From: Clostridia bacterium
Lineage (GTDB): Bacteria > Bacillota > Clostridia > Oscillospirales > Butyricicoccaceae
Direction of reading: 5' to 3'
Length of the DNA stretch: 64,000 nucleotides
Assembly (NCBI GenBank): GCA_017559995.1
Contig: JAFYPP010000005.1
Coordinates: forward strand, 19,479-83,478
The translations under genes and the position numbers were made by a program. Of the stretch, positions 16,665 to 25,495 are shown piece by piece. The stretch's first letter is position 1; every line of letters begins with the position of its first letter. The notes beneath the pieces are model-generated. The model worked only from the letters and a program-made list of their open reading frames with translations, made no database searches and was not told where the DNA came from.

Positions 16665-17012
16665 TGGTGGAGGTGAGGGGAGTCGAACCCCTGTCCGAAA
16701 ACCCATCCACAAGTCCTTCTCCGAGCGCAGACGGTTGATTACATTCCCTTGGGCTGACGGCAGCCGTCAGTCTTCAGCCCTTGGTAGCTTCATGATGCAT
16801 GGCACGGGCAAAGCTTACCGTACTCACGGACGCCACTAGTCGACGCCTTTATCCGGGCCGTGGCACTCCCGGTAAAGACGGCCGCCATTAATTAGGCAGC
16901 GTAAGACAGCTTAGAGTTGTCGTTTGTTTTAAGGTTTGCCCGTTTTATAGAGGCCAGGCGCCTCTGCTCGCTAAACCGGCTTCAAGATCCCCGTCGAAAC
17001 CTTTACACCCCC
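16665..17012 (-). ncRNA. ssrA: tmRNA
   Basis: 348 nt. The 5' end GGGGGTG pairs with CACCTCC of the 3' end, which finishes ACCA; the T arm is GGGGTTCGACTCCCC. After the 5' domain comes the tag reading frame, whose last codons give NDNSKLSYAA and stop at 16892-16894. The codon before NDN is ACA and the one before that AAA, so the resume codon is not the usual GCA. It rescues stalled ribosomes together with SmpB, whose gene lies directly upstream. Confidence 0.95.
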
Positions 17013-17024
17013 GTATCAACTTGT

Positions 17025-17498
17025 TTACTTGTTGCGATCACGCATGGCGCGGTCCATCTCGCGATGGGCGTCCCGCCGCGCGGCGTCGTCACGCTTGTCG
17101 TGCAGCTTTTTACCTTTGCACAGACCCAGCTCCAGCTTCACCCGGCTGCCCTTGAAGTACAGGGACAGGGGGATCAGGCTGTAGCCGTCCCGCTTGACGT
17201 AACCGAACAGCTTCATGATCTCCCGCTTGTGCATCAGCAGTTTGCGCTGGCGCAGCGGATCGCGGTTGAAGATATTTCCCTGCTCATAGGGAGAGATGTG
17301 CATACCCACCACAAAGATCTCGCCGTCCTTGATGGAGCAGTAGCTGTCCTTGAGGTTCACCGAGCCGGCACGGAGGCTTTTGACCTCGGTACCCGCCAGG
17401 GAGATGCCGCATTCATAGGTCTCCTCCACGAAATAGTCGTGCCGGGCCTTGCGGTTGACGGTGATGATCTTGCCGTCGGTCTTCTTTTTTTCTGCCAT
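17025..17498 (-). CDS. smpB: SsrA-binding protein SmpB
   Basis: 157 aa, the standard length. [31 protein letters not shown] and the YEQGNIFN segment are conserved SmpB features; the lysine/arginine-rich C-terminal tail ([14 protein letters not shown]) enters the decoding site. It delivers tmRNA to stalled ribosomes. An AAAGGAG site precedes ATG. The stop is only 12 bases from the tmRNA 5' end, so tmRNA may be partly processed from a joint transcript. Confidence 0.97.
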   Translation of the reverse strand: MAEKKKTDGKIITVNRKARHDYFVEETYECGISLAGTEVKSLRAGSVNLKDSYCSIKDGEIFVVGMHISPYEQGNIFNRDPLRQRKLLMHKREIMKLFGYVKRDGYSLIPLSLYFKGSRVKLELGLCKGKKLHDKRDDAARRDAHREMDRAMRDRNK

Positions 17499-17532
17499 GG
17501 CCCAACACTCCTTTCGCCTTGGATTTGATTAT

Positions 17533-17561
17533 ATAATAGGGGAAAACGCCTTCGCAGTCAA
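17533..17561 (-). promoter_or_regulatory. promoter of smpB (and perhaps ssrA)
   Basis: On the minus strand TTGACT (17561-17556), 17-base spacer, TATTAT (17538-17533). It lies immediately downstream of the VanY-type gene. Confidence 0.7.
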
Positions 17562-17562
17562 G

Positions 17563-18309
17563 TTACGGTTTCATTACACTGGCGGGCAGGGTTTTCTTCA
17601 CCAGGATCTCACAGATCTGCCGGGCGATGGCGCCATACTGCTCTCCGATGGCCCCGCGGACGGATTCCCGCACCGCCTGCCGCTCCAGATACTCCTCCAG
17701 ACACAGGCCGCTCTCGTAAATGGCCCTGGCGTTGTCCCGGCCCACCCAGCGGTAGTGCCAGGGTTCGTAAATGATGCCGGTGACCTCGCTTTTGCCTACA
17801 GGATAACGGAGGAGGAAGCCGTATTCCCAGCTGTGTTCCATCAGCCAGATCTGCGTGGGCATGGTGGCCTGCTTTTCGTTGAGGCTATGGTAGCGGTCGT
17901 CCACGATATCCACCGCCCAGCCCAGCTGATGCTCCGACGTGCCGGGGATCGCTACGATGGTGGCAGCCTGCTTGCGTGCCTCTTCCTCGCTGTAGCCGTA
18001 GCCCTTCCACTGGCGCACCTTGTTTTCGTACAGCTGCTTTTGGGCGTTTTGGGTGCGGTAGGAGGATTTCACCGCCGGTGTATGCCCGGCCGCCTTGCAG
18101 GCCGCCAGCATTTCCATCAGGTCGTTATAGCAGGCTCTGTCCACCTTGTGTCCGTTGCCGATGCCCACAAGGTCCACCGACCAGTCCGCCGGGACGGTGT
18201 TCCCGGGGTTCACCAGCGTCAGCGTCCGGTCGGCCTCCGCGGCGCAGGCCGGCAGGCACATGGCGGCGGCCAGGGCGGTTATCATCAGAAAAATCAACGC
18301 TTTTTTCAT
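17563..18309 (-). CDS. M15 D-alanyl-D-alanine carboxypeptidase (VanY-like), secreted
   Basis: 248 aa. A signal peptide (MKKALIFLMITALAAAMCLPACAA) is followed by the peptidase: SSYRTQNAQKQLYE, then GTSEHQLGWAVDI with the zinc-binding His and Asp, and WHYRWVG with the third ligand near the C-terminus. Members trim the terminal D-Ala from peptidoglycan stem peptides. MCLPACAA also resembles a lipobox, so membrane tethering is possible. No van genes are near, so a housekeeping wall role is likelier than vancomycin resistance. Confidence 0.92.
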   Translation of the reverse strand: MKKALIFLMITALAAAMCLPACAAEADRTLTLVNPGNTVPADWSVDLVGIGNGHKVDRACYNDLMEMLAACKAAGHTPAVKSSYRTQNAQKQLYENKVRQWKGYGYSEEEARKQAATIVAIPGTSEHQLGWAVDIVDDRYHSLNEKQATMPTQIWLMEHSWEYGFLLRYPVGKSEVTGIIYEPWHYRWVGRDNARAIYESGLCLEEYLERQAVRESVRGAIGEQYGAIARQICEILVKKTLPASVMKP

Positions 18310-18350
18310 GCTTCACCTTCTTTGCGGCCTATTATACCGCAAGAAACGGG

Positions 18351-18379
18351 AAAAAGCACACGAACGGTGTGCTTTTTCA
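18351..18379. terminator. terminator downstream of pcp
   Basis: AAAAAGCACAC (18351-18361) pairs with GTGTGCTTTTT (18367-18377), loop GAACG; it follows the minus-strand pcp stop. Confidence 0.8.
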
Positions 18380-18393
18380 TAAAAAATTAAAAA

Positions 18394-18987
18394 TTACAGC
18401 GTGCCGATGGCCGCCAGCAGGCCCTTTGCCACCGTTTCGGGGGCAAGGCTGGGCGTAGGCCGCTCCACCGCCTGGGCAGGGGTGGCAGGGATGTGGATGA
18501 AGCCGGTGGGGATGGGCCGCCCGGTTTGGGCCAGATGATCCAGCAGGCCGTACATCAGGTCGTTGCACACGAAGGTGCCGGCCGTATTGGACAGGGAAGC
18601 CGGAACGCCTGCCTCCTTCATGGCCTGTACCATGGCCTTTACCGGCAGGGTGGAGAAATAGGCCGCCGGGCCGTCCTCCCGCACGGGCATGTCCTGGGGC
18701 TGCCGGCCGCCGTTGTCGGCGATGCGGGCATCCATCACGTTGATGGCCACCCGTTCCGGGGTGATATCCGCTCTGCCGGAGGCCTGCCCCAGACAGACGA
18801 CGGCGTCGGGGTTCAGCTCCTCCACCAGACGGACGGCGGCGGTGACGGCACCGCCGAACTCTACCGGCAGGATGCGCTTGACGAGGGTGTGGCCGTGGGC
18901 GTTGTCGGGCAGCAGGGCCAGCGCTTCCATGGTGGCGTTGACGGTCTCCTGCTGGAAGGGTTCAAAAGCGGTGACCAGGATGTGCAT
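18394..18987 (-). CDS. pcp: pyroglutamyl-peptidase I
   Basis: 197 aa. Cytosolic cysteine peptidase that removes N-terminal pyroglutamate from peptides. MHILVTAFEPF is the classic start, and the catalytic triad is readable: E78 in TPERVAIN, C141 in AGTFVCNDLMY and H165 in GFIHIP. AGGAGG precedes ATG 18987; a longer upstream frame has no ribosome site. Fits a peptide-using lifestyle. The gene ends in the terminator at 18351. Confidence 0.95.
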   Translation of the reverse strand: MHILVTAFEPFQQETVNATMEALALLPDNAHGHTLVKRILPVEFGGAVTAAVRLVEELNPDAVVCLGQASGRADITPERVAINVMDARIADNGGRQPQDMPVREDGPAAYFSTLPVKAMVQAMKEAGVPASLSNTAGTFVCNDLMYGLLDHLAQTGRPIPTGFIHIPATPAQAVERPTPSLAPETVAKGLLAAIGTL

Positions 18988-19021
18988 ACGGTTTCCTCCT
19001 GTAATGGTCTGATTTGGTATC

Positions 19022-19050
19022 ATTATCCCACATTTCCTCTTCCAGTGCAA
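19022..19050 (-). promoter_or_regulatory. promoter of pcp
   Basis: Minus strand TTGCAC (19050-19045), 17-base spacer, GATAAT (19027-19022). Confidence 0.65.
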
Positions 19051-19093
19051 CGGAAAATCTGGTATGATAGATACAAAAACGGAGGTCTGCGCT

Positions 19094-19732
19094 ATGAAAA
19101 AGCATCTGCACACCTATTCCTTTGACGGAATTGAAACCATGTACTGTCAGGTCTGGCTGCCCGACGAGGTGGAAGGCCCTCTGCCTGCCATTCTCTTCCT
19201 TCACGGCGCCGGCGAGCGGGGTCTGGACGAAACCCTGCTGGCCTTCCAGGCTTTGCCCAAATATCTCACCGCCGGACGGGAGATCCCCGCCGCGGTCATC
19301 TGTCCCCAGTGCCCCGAAAACATCAAGTGGAAGGAGATCCTGCCCCAGCTGGGTTATCTGCTGGAGGATGTCCTGAAGCAGTATCCCATCGACCGCAGCC
19401 GGGTGTCCATCACCGGTCTTTCCATGGGCGGTTTCGGCACCTGGTACGCCGCCTGCACCTGGCCGGAAAAGTTCTGCCGTGCCGCCGCTATCTGCGGCGC
19501 CGGTGATCCCGTGCTTGCACCGCTGGTCAAGGACATTCCCTGGCGCCTGTACCACGGCGACGCCGATCAGGCGGTGGAGCCTGCCTATTCCGAAAAGGCT
19601 TACGCCGCCCTGCAGGCCGCCGGCGCCCGGGCGGAACTGACCATCTATCCCGGTGTCACCCACAATTCGTGGGACAAGGCCTATCTGGAGACCGACCTCA
19701 TCGATTGGCTGGTCGTCAAAGAAAACCGTTGA
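19094..19732 (+). CDS. alpha/beta-hydrolase (carboxylesterase/phospholipase type)
   Basis: 212 aa. The nucleophile elbow GLSMGGFGTW supplies the serine, GDADQAVE the acid and GVTHNSWDKAY the histidine of the triad; LPAILFLHGAGERG forms the oxyanion-hole region. Single-domain esterases of this kind (dienelactone-hydrolase or feruloyl-esterase-like) act on small esters. No signal peptide, so cytosolic. CGGAGG precedes ATG 19094. The next gene starts 40 bases later, so they probably form an operon. Confidence 0.88.
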   Translation: MKKHLHTYSFDGIETMYCQVWLPDEVEGPLPAILFLHGAGERGLDETLLAFQALPKYLTAGREIPAAVICPQCPENIKWKEILPQLGYLLEDVLKQYPIDRSRVSITGLSMGGFGTWYAACTWPEKFCRAAAICGAGDPVLAPLVKDIPWRLYHGDADQAVEPAYSEKAYAALQAAGARAELTIYPGVTHNSWDKAYLETDLIDWLVVKENR

Positions 19733-19772
19733 AAATCCGCCCGTTTGCGGGCATCACAAGGAGGTCCTCTTT

Positions 19773-21332
19773 ATGGACAAAACACTTCGTCATCAAATCG
19801 GCCAGATGATCATTGCCGGTTTCCCCTCTCTTGAGGTGGATGACCAGGCTCGGCTGCTGGCCCGGGAATACGGCGTGGGCAACTTTATCCTGTTTGCCCG
19901 CAATATGAAAACCGCCCGTCAGACCGCCGCCCTGTGCGGTGAGCTGTCGGAGCTGGCCTTTGCCGCCAACGGCCTGGCGCCCTTTATCGCCGCCGACCAG
20001 GAGGGTGGTCTGGTGGCCCGCATCAACGAAGGCGCCGCCATGTTCCCCGGCGCCATGGCGCTGGCTGCCTGCGCTTCCCCCGAGGAGGCCCGTCAGGTGG
20101 GCAAAAACTGCGGTGAAATGCTCCGCGCCATGGGCGTCAACGTAAACTTCGCCCCCGTGCTGGACGTGAACATCGAGCCCCTCAATCCCATCATCGGCAA
20201 CCGCTCCTTCGGCGACCAGCCCCAGGCTGTGGCCGATCTGGGCTGCGCCGTTATGGAGGGTATGGTGGAGGGCGGCGTCATCGCCACCGTCAAGCACTAC
20301 CCCGGCCACGGCAACGTCGCCACCGACTCTCATCTGGCGCTGCCCACCAACGACACCGACCCCGACGTGCTGGAAAAGACCGAGTTCCTGCCCTTCCAGC
20401 AGGCCTTTGACCGGGGCGCTCCCGCGCTGATGAGCTGCCATATCCGTTTCCCCAAGATCGATCCCGAACTGCCGGCCACCCTGTCTCCCACCATCATCAC
20501 CGATATGCTGCGCAAGAAGCAGGGCTTCCAGGGGCTGGTGTTCACCGACTGTATGGAGATGGATGCCATCCGCGCCAACTGGGGCACCCCCCGGGGCGCC
20601 GTGCTGGCCGTAGCCGCCGGCTGTGATGTCCTGTGCATCTCCCACCACGCCGACGCTGTCCGTGACGCCATCGAGGCCATCGAGCAGGCGGTGGAGTCCG
20701 GCGAGATCCCCCGCAGCCGTATCCAGGAGTCCTACGACCGCATCGTGGCCGCCAAAAAGCGCATGGGTCTGCTGACCGCCCAGACGGTCTGCGCCGACAA
20801 GGCCCACGCCGTCGTCCACGAGGAGGAAAAGGTGGCCCTCCACCGTCGGCTGTCCCGCCGCAGCATCACCCGTATTTCCGGCGACGAAACGCTGCTGGAA
20901 AAGGGCGGCGCCCTGCGTGTTCTGGCCCCCGTGTCTCTGGCGTCCAGCGGCGTGGAGGATAAGGAACGCAATGGTCTGTCCTTTGCCCGTCTGGCCGGCG
21001 AGAACCTGCAGGCCCCCTGGCAGGAGACGCCCATGAACCCCACCGATGAGGAGATCGCCGCCATTCTCGCTTCCGTCCAGCCCGGCGAGACCGTGGTGCT
21101 GGGCCTGTACAACGCCCGGTTCCGCAAGGGTCAGGTGGCGCTGCTCCGTGCGCTGGAGGCTTCCGACCACCGGCTGGCCGTCATGCTCATGGGCGGCCCT
21201 TACGACGCCTCTCTGGTGCAGCGAGCCGATCTTGTGGCTGTGGCCTACGAGTACAGCGCCCTGTCGGGCATTTCCGCGGCAACCGCTCTGTCCGAAGGCA
21301 AGTTCTTCGGCAAGCTGCCCATCACACTGTAA
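19773..21332 (+). CDS. GH3 beta-N-acetylhexosaminidase (NagZ-like)
   Basis: 519 aa. GH3 catalytic barrel over residues 1-340 with the NagZ signature KHYPGHGNVATDSHL, carrying the His-Asp acid/base pair, and VFTDCMEMDA holding the nucleophile Asp. A C-terminal GH3_C-like part (about 370-519) makes it longer than the proteobacterial NagZ. It probably releases GlcNAc from muropeptides or chitobiose in the cytosol, as no signal peptide is present. AAGGAGG precedes ATG 19773. Confidence 0.92.
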   Translation: MDKTLRHQIGQMIIAGFPSLEVDDQARLLAREYGVGNFILFARNMKTARQTAALCGELSELAFAANGLAPFIAADQEGGLVARINEGAAMFPGAMALAACASPEEARQVGKNCGEMLRAMGVNVNFAPVLDVNIEPLNPIIGNRSFGDQPQAVADLGCAVMEGMVEGGVIATVKHYPGHGNVATDSHLALPTNDTDPDVLEKTEFLPFQQAFDRGAPALMSCHIRFPKIDPELPATLSPTIITDMLRKKQGFQGLVFTDCMEMDAIRANWGTPRGAVLAVAAGCDVLCISHHADAVRDAIEAIEQAVESGEIPRSRIQESYDRIVAAKKRMGLLTAQTVCADKAHAVVHEEEKVALHRRLSRRSITRISGDETLLEKGGALRVLAPVSLASSGVEDKERNGLSFARLAGENLQAPWQETPMNPTDEEIAAILASVQPGETVVLGLYNARFRKGQVALLRALEASDHRLAVMLMGGPYDASLVQRADLVAVAYEYSALSGISAATALSEGKFFGKLPITL

Positions 21333-21340
21333 ATAAAGTG

Positions 21341-21372
21341 CACCGCATTCCTTCGGGAGTGCGGTGTTTTTT
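21341..21372 (+). terminator. terminator after the GH3 gene
   Basis: CACCGCATTCC pairs with GGAGTGCGGTG around a TTCG loop, followed by six T. Confidence 0.9.
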
Positions 21373-21433
21373 ACCGTTTCTTTAGCGGTGCTATGCTATA
21401 ATTAATAAAATAACCCTTTGCGAGGAACCGCCT

Positions 21434-22504
21434 ATGAAAACGCCTGTACCTCCCAAAATGAACCTGCTGATCACCGTGCTGATCCTGTCACTGTCCTTCG
21501 GTATCAGCCTGCTGATGCAAAAGGTCATTTTCATCGACGAGCACGTCACCACCCTGTTCGTGTTCGCGGTATTTTTGATCTCACTGGTCACCGACAGTTA
21601 TATTTACGGTGTTTCGGCAGCCGTGGTCAGTATGTTGTTGGTCAACTATGCCTTTACCTATCCCTATTTCCTTTTGAACTTCACCATTCCGCAGAACCTG
21701 TTTTCGGCGGTAGTGATGATCATCATCGCCCTGCTCACCAGTACCCTCACCACCAAAGTCCGCCGACAGGAGGCTATCAAGGCGGAAAGTGAAAAGGAGC
21801 GTATGCGGGCCAACCTGCTGCGGGCCATCTCCCACGACCTGCGGACGCCGCTGACCACCATTTTCGGCTCCAGCACCGCCCTTCTGGAGGAGGGCGACCG
21901 GCTGACCGACGCCCAAAAGACCTCTATTCTGCAGGGTATCCGGGAGGACGCCGACTGGTTGGTGCGCATGGTGGAAAATCTTCTGTCCATCACCCGTATC
22001 GACAGCGGACAGGTACAGATCCGCAAAACCGTCACCGTGCTGGAGGAACTCATCGACTCCGTGCTGGTGAAGTTCCGTGCCCGTTGTCCGCAACAGGCGA
22101 TAGAGCTGGAACTGCCGGAGGAGATGCTGCTTATCCCCATGGATGCCCTTTTGATCGAGCAGGTACTGCTCAATCTGCTGGACAACGCCGTCAAACACGC
22201 CCAGGGCATGACACAGCTTTCCCTTCGTGTTTTCCGACGGGAAAACGACGCCCTTTTTGAGGTGTCCGACAACGGCTGCGGCGTCCCCGCCGAGCGGCTG
22301 CCCCATATTTTCAGCGGAACGCTGCACCAGGACGAGCGTCCGGCGGACAACAGCAAGCGCAGCGCCGGCATCGGCCTTTCGGTGTGTGCCACCATTGTCA
22401 AAGCCCACGGCGGCACCATCCGGGCGGAGAACAATCCCGACGGCGGCACCGCCTTCCGCTTCACCCTTGCTTTGGAGGAGGAATCCCATGAACAACAAAT
22501 ATAA
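21434..22504 (+). CDS. KdpD-like sensor histidine kinase, short form
   Basis: 356 aa. Four membrane helices (about 10-100) of the DUF4118/KdpD type, then HisKA with the phospho-acceptor in AISHDLRTPLTT and an ATPase domain with LLDNAVKHA, DNGCGV and GIGLSVC. The N-terminal KdpD and universal-stress domains of full KdpD are missing, and no kdpFABC operon is seen nearby. It overlaps the regulator gene by 17 bases. A TATAAT at 21397-21402 may drive the pair. Signal is unknown; potassium or turgor is only a family-based guess. Confidence 0.9.
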   Translation: MKTPVPPKMNLLITVLILSLSFGISLLMQKVIFIDEHVTTLFVFAVFLISLVTDSYIYGVSAAVVSMLLVNYAFTYPYFLLNFTIPQNLFSAVVMIIIALLTSTLTTKVRRQEAIKAESEKERMRANLLRAISHDLRTPLTTIFGSSTALLEEGDRLTDAQKTSILQGIREDADWLVRMVENLLSITRIDSGQVQIRKTVTVLEELIDSVLVKFRARCPQQAIELELPEEMLLIPMDALLIEQVLLNLLDNAVKHAQGMTQLSLRVFRRENDALFEVSDNGCGVPAERLPHIFSGTLHQDERPADNSKRSAGIGLSVCATIVKAHGGTIRAENNPDGGTAFRFTLALEEESHEQQI

Positions 22505-23201
22505 GATCCTGCTGGTGGAGGATGAAGCCAACATCCGCAATCTGGTTTCCGCCATGCTGGAGTCTGCCGGCTATCAGGTGCTCTCCGCGGGCACCTGCGC
22601 CACCGCGAAGGTGCTGTACGGCTCCCACCGGCCCGACCTGATCATTCTGGATCTGGGCCTGCCCGACAGGGACGGCCGGACACTGCTGGAGCTGGTGCGC
22701 CGGGAGTCGGCCACACCGGTGATCGTCCTGTCCGCCCGCAGCGACGAGCAGGATAAGGTGGAGGCGCTGGATATGGGTGCCAACGATTACATCACCAAGC
22801 CCTTTGGCTCGGCGGAGCTGCTGGCCCGGGTGCGGTCCGCCCTGCGCAGCACCCACCAGACCTCGGGCAGCGCCTATCTGCCCGAAGGCAAGTTCCGCAC
22901 GGCGGATCTCGTGATCGACTACGATGCCCGCCGGATATTCCGCGGCGATGTGGAGGTCCACCTGACCCAGACCGAATATAACATCGTTGCCCTGCTTTCC
23001 CGCCACCCCGGCAAGGTGCTCACCTATACCGCCATCATCCGGGAGATCTGGGGATATCCCGACGAGGGCAGCACCAAAAAGCTGCAGGTGAACATGGCCA
23101 ACATCCGCAAAAAGCTGGGTGTCCGCCCCGGCGAAAACTCCTACATCGTCAACGAACTGGGTGTGGGCTACCGTATGTGCGCTGCCGATAACCATTCTTA
23201 A
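22488..23201 (+). CDS. OmpR/KdpE-family response regulator
   Basis: 237 aa. Receiver domain with VEDEA, the phospho-acceptor Asp in LIILDLGLPD and the lysine of ITKPFG; winged-helix DNA-binding domain ending GYPDEGSTKKLQVNMANIRKK, the KdpE-like form, and VGYRM. Start ATG 22488 lies inside the kinase gene after TTTGGAGGAGG. Partner of the preceding kinase. Confidence 0.93.
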   Translation: MNNKYKILLVEDEANIRNLVSAMLESAGYQVLSAGTCATAKVLYGSHRPDLIILDLGLPDRDGRTLLELVRRESATPVIVLSARSDEQDKVEALDMGANDYITKPFGSAELLARVRSALRSTHQTSGSAYLPEGKFRTADLVIDYDARRIFRGDVEVHLTQTEYNIVALLSRHPGKVLTYTAIIREIWGYPDEGSTKKLQVNMANIRKKLGVRPGENSYIVNELGVGYRMCAADNHS

Positions 23202-23280
23202 CCCCATCTTTACCGCACCTCTGTTATGATGTGCGTACTGAAAAGCAGCTCGTTTTCCGATCATTGATAAATACTCTCTT

Positions 23281-23315
23281 GGAGGACGCTCCCGCTACGG
23301 CAGGAGCGTTCTTCC
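23281..23315 (+). other. structured leader hairpin before the ion transporter gene
   Basis: ACGCTCC (23286-23292) pairs with GGAGCGT (23303-23309); inside, GC-TACG-GC makes a UNCG-type tetraloop and outside GGA pairs with TCC. No T run follows, so it is not a usual terminator. It sits 40 bases before the transporter start and may be a regulatory leader; I cannot match it to a known riboswitch. Confidence 0.4.
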
Positions 23316-23353
23316 GTCAAACGGCTGCGCCAATAAAGAACGGAGTGACTACA

Positions 23354-24622
23354 TTGATTCCTGCCATTGCCCTTTTCGCAGTGACCTATGTCCTTATGCT
23401 GATCTTCAGCAAATACCGTCCCTATATCGCCCTGGCATCCGGCCTGATCTTTATTATCACCGGCATGCTGCCCGCCGGTCAGATCGCCGCCTCCATCGAC
23501 TTCAACGTATTGATGATGATCGCCGGCACTATGGGTCTGGTGGCCCTGTTTATCGAGAGCAAGATGCCCTCCCTGCTGGCCGATCTGGTGATGGAAAAGG
23601 TCCCCAACGTCCGTTGGGCCGCCGTCTGCCTGTCTCTCTTCGCCGGCGTGATCTCCGCTTTTGTGGATAACGTGGCCACCGTGCTGATGATCGCTCCCGT
23701 GGCGCTGGAGATCTGCAAAAAGCTCAAGACCAACCCCGTGCCCTTCATCATCGCCATCGCCGTGTCCTCCAACCTGCAGGGTGCCGCCACCCTGGTGGGT
23801 GACACCACCGCCATCATGCTGGGCTCCTATGCCGGCATGAGCTTCCTGGACTTCTTCTGGTACATGGGCAAGCCCTCCATCTTCTTCGCAGTGGAGCTGG
23901 GCGCGGCCCTGTCTGCCCTCATCATCTATATCCTCTTCCGCAAGGAGACCGGCGCCATTCCCAAGGGCGCGCCCCGGACGGTCGTCACCGATTATGTGCC
24001 CTCTGTCCTGCTGGCAGGTACCATCGTGCTGCTCATCGCCGCCTCCTTCATCCCCAATAAGCCGGACATCACCAACGGTCTGATCTGCTGTGCGCTGCTG
24101 GTCATCGGCCTGGTGTACAACTATATGAAGAAAAAGACCGTCGAATCGGTTCTTGCGCCCCTGAAGGAGATCGACGTGCAGACCATCGGCCTGCTGCTGG
24201 GTCTGTTCCTGATGATCGGCGGTATTTCCAACATGGGCGTCATCGACGCGGCAGCCCATCTGCTGGCGGAACTGGGCGGCGGCAACGTCTTCCTGCTGTA
24301 TACCGTCATCGTCTGGGCCTCGGTGCTCATCTCCGCCTTTATCGACAACATCCCCTACGTGGCCACCATGCTGCCCGTGATCCAGGGTCTGGCCGCCACG
24401 CTGGGCATCGATCCCACCCTGCTGTACTTTGGCCTGCTGTCGGGCGCCACGCTGGGCGGCAACTGTACCCCCATCGGCGCTTCGGCCAACATCACCGGCA
24501 TCGGCATCCTGCGCCGTGACGGTCACGAGGTGCGGAACAGCGACTTCTTCCGCATCGGTATCCCCTTCACTCTGGCAGCCATCATCCCTGCCTATCTGTA
24601 CTTCTGGTTTATTTTCGCGTAA
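23354..24622 (+). CDS. SLC13/ArsB-NhaD superfamily ion transporter
   Basis: 422 aa, about 10-12 membrane helices. The two internal repeats each carry the family motif: DNVATVLMIAPVALEI in the first half and DNIPYVATMLPVIQGL in the second, with GGNCTPIGASANI near the end. It transports anions or exchanges sodium for protons. Start taken as TTG 23354, since GGAG at 23342 is well placed and the protein then begins LIPAIALF as in relatives; GTG 23231 would add 41 non-membrane residues overlapping the leader hairpin. Lies downstream of the KdpDE-like pair. Confidence 0.85.
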   Translation: MIPAIALFAVTYVLMLIFSKYRPYIALASGLIFIITGMLPAGQIAASIDFNVLMMIAGTMGLVALFIESKMPSLLADLVMEKVPNVRWAAVCLSLFAGVISAFVDNVATVLMIAPVALEICKKLKTNPVPFIIAIAVSSNLQGAATLVGDTTAIMLGSYAGMSFLDFFWYMGKPSIFFAVELGAALSALIIYILFRKETGAIPKGAPRTVVTDYVPSVLLAGTIVLLIAASFIPNKPDITNGLICCALLVIGLVYNYMKKKTVESVLAPLKEIDVQTIGLLLGLFLMIGGISNMGVIDAAAHLLAELGGGNVFLLYTVIVWASVLISAFIDNIPYVATMLPVIQGLAATLGIDPTLLYFGLLSGATLGGNCTPIGASANITGIGILRRDGHEVRNSDFFRIGIPFTLAAIIPAYLYFWFIFA

Positions 24623-24631
24623 GCGTCATAC

Positions 24632-24662
24632 AAAAGCCGCCGGTCATCCGGCGGCTTTTTCT
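24632..24662 (+). terminator. terminator after the ion transporter
   Basis: AAAAGCCGCCGG pairs with CCGGCGGCTTTT around TCAT, followed by T residues. Confidence 0.9.
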
Positions 24663-24690
24663 TGCGGAAAGATCTCTGTCATGCTATAGT
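24662..24690 (+). promoter_or_regulatory. promoter of the ZIP operon
   Basis: TTGCGG (24662-24667), 17-base spacer, TATAGT (24685-24690). Confidence 0.6.
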
Positions 24691-24723
24691 GGATACAGAG
24701 TTCCGGAAAGGAGATCACCCTTT

Positions 24724-25482
24724 ATGACCATGGTTTTGCTTACCGCTTTGGGCGTGGGCGGCGCCACTGTGCTGGGCGCCGTACTGGGCCTTGTGTTCAA
24801 AAATATCACCCATAAGTTCAGCGATCTCGTCCTGTCCTTCGCGGCAGGCATCATGATGGCCGCCGCCGTGCTGGGCCTGATCCTGCCCTCGCTGGAATAC
24901 GGCGGGCAGTACGGTCTGGTGACTACGGTGGCCGGCATTTTCGCCGGTGCGGTGGCCATCAACCTCATGGACCGCTTCGTGCCCCATCTGCACCGGCTGG
25001 CCGGTGTGGACATCGAAAACCACCCCGACAGCGGGCAGGTCAGCCGTGTGCTCCTGTTCGTTCTGGCTATCGCCATCCACAATCTGCCCGAAGGCGTGGC
25101 CGCCGGCGTTGGCTTCGGCTCGGGCAACGTTCACGACGCTTTGCTCATCTCCGGCGGTATCGCCCTGCAGAACATACCCGAAGGCATGGTCATCATCGGC
25201 CCCATGCTGGCCTCCGGCATTTCCCGGGGCCGAACCTTTGCCCTGGCGCTGGCCACCGGATTGGTGGAGGTCGCCGGCACCCTGCTGGGCTTTTTCGCCG
25301 TCAGTCTGTCCCAGGCGGTGCTGCCCTTTGCGCTGGCTTTTGCCGGCGGCAGCATGCTTTATGTGATCAGCGATGAAATGATCCCGGAGACCCACGCCCA
25401 CGGCGGAGAACGGGGCGCCACCTACGCCCTGCTGGCCGGTTTTTGCGTGATGCTGATCTCCGACGTATTGTTAGGTGGTTAA
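24724..25482 (+). CDS. ZIP-family metal transporter
   Basis: 252 aa, eight membrane helices. The metal-site motifs of helices IV and V are plain: HNLPEG (about residue 119) and QNIPEGM (about 148). GufA/ZupT-type members import zinc and other divalent metals. GGAGA precedes the ATG. The serine hydrolase gene begins 13 bases past its stop, indicating co-transcription. Confidence 0.93.
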   Translation: MTMVLLTALGVGGATVLGAVLGLVFKNITHKFSDLVLSFAAGIMMAAAVLGLILPSLEYGGQYGLVTTVAGIFAGAVAINLMDRFVPHLHRLAGVDIENHPDSGQVSRVLLFVLAIAIHNLPEGVAAGVGFGSGNVHDALLISGGIALQNIPEGMVIIGPMLASGISRGRTFALALATGLVEVAGTLLGFFAVSLSQAVLPFALAFAGGSMLYVISDEMIPETHAHGGERGATYALLAGFCVMLISDVLLGG

Positions 25483-25495
25483 AGGAGGCTTTTTT

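Noticed and set aside
17563..18309. Vancomycin resistance gene vanY
   Set aside because: Only the M15 peptidase family is supported; no vanHAX or vanRS genes nearby.
23281..23315. Guanidine-II (mini-ykkC) riboswitch
   Set aside because: Only one hairpin is present, with a TACG tetraloop, where two ACGR-loop hairpins would be needed.
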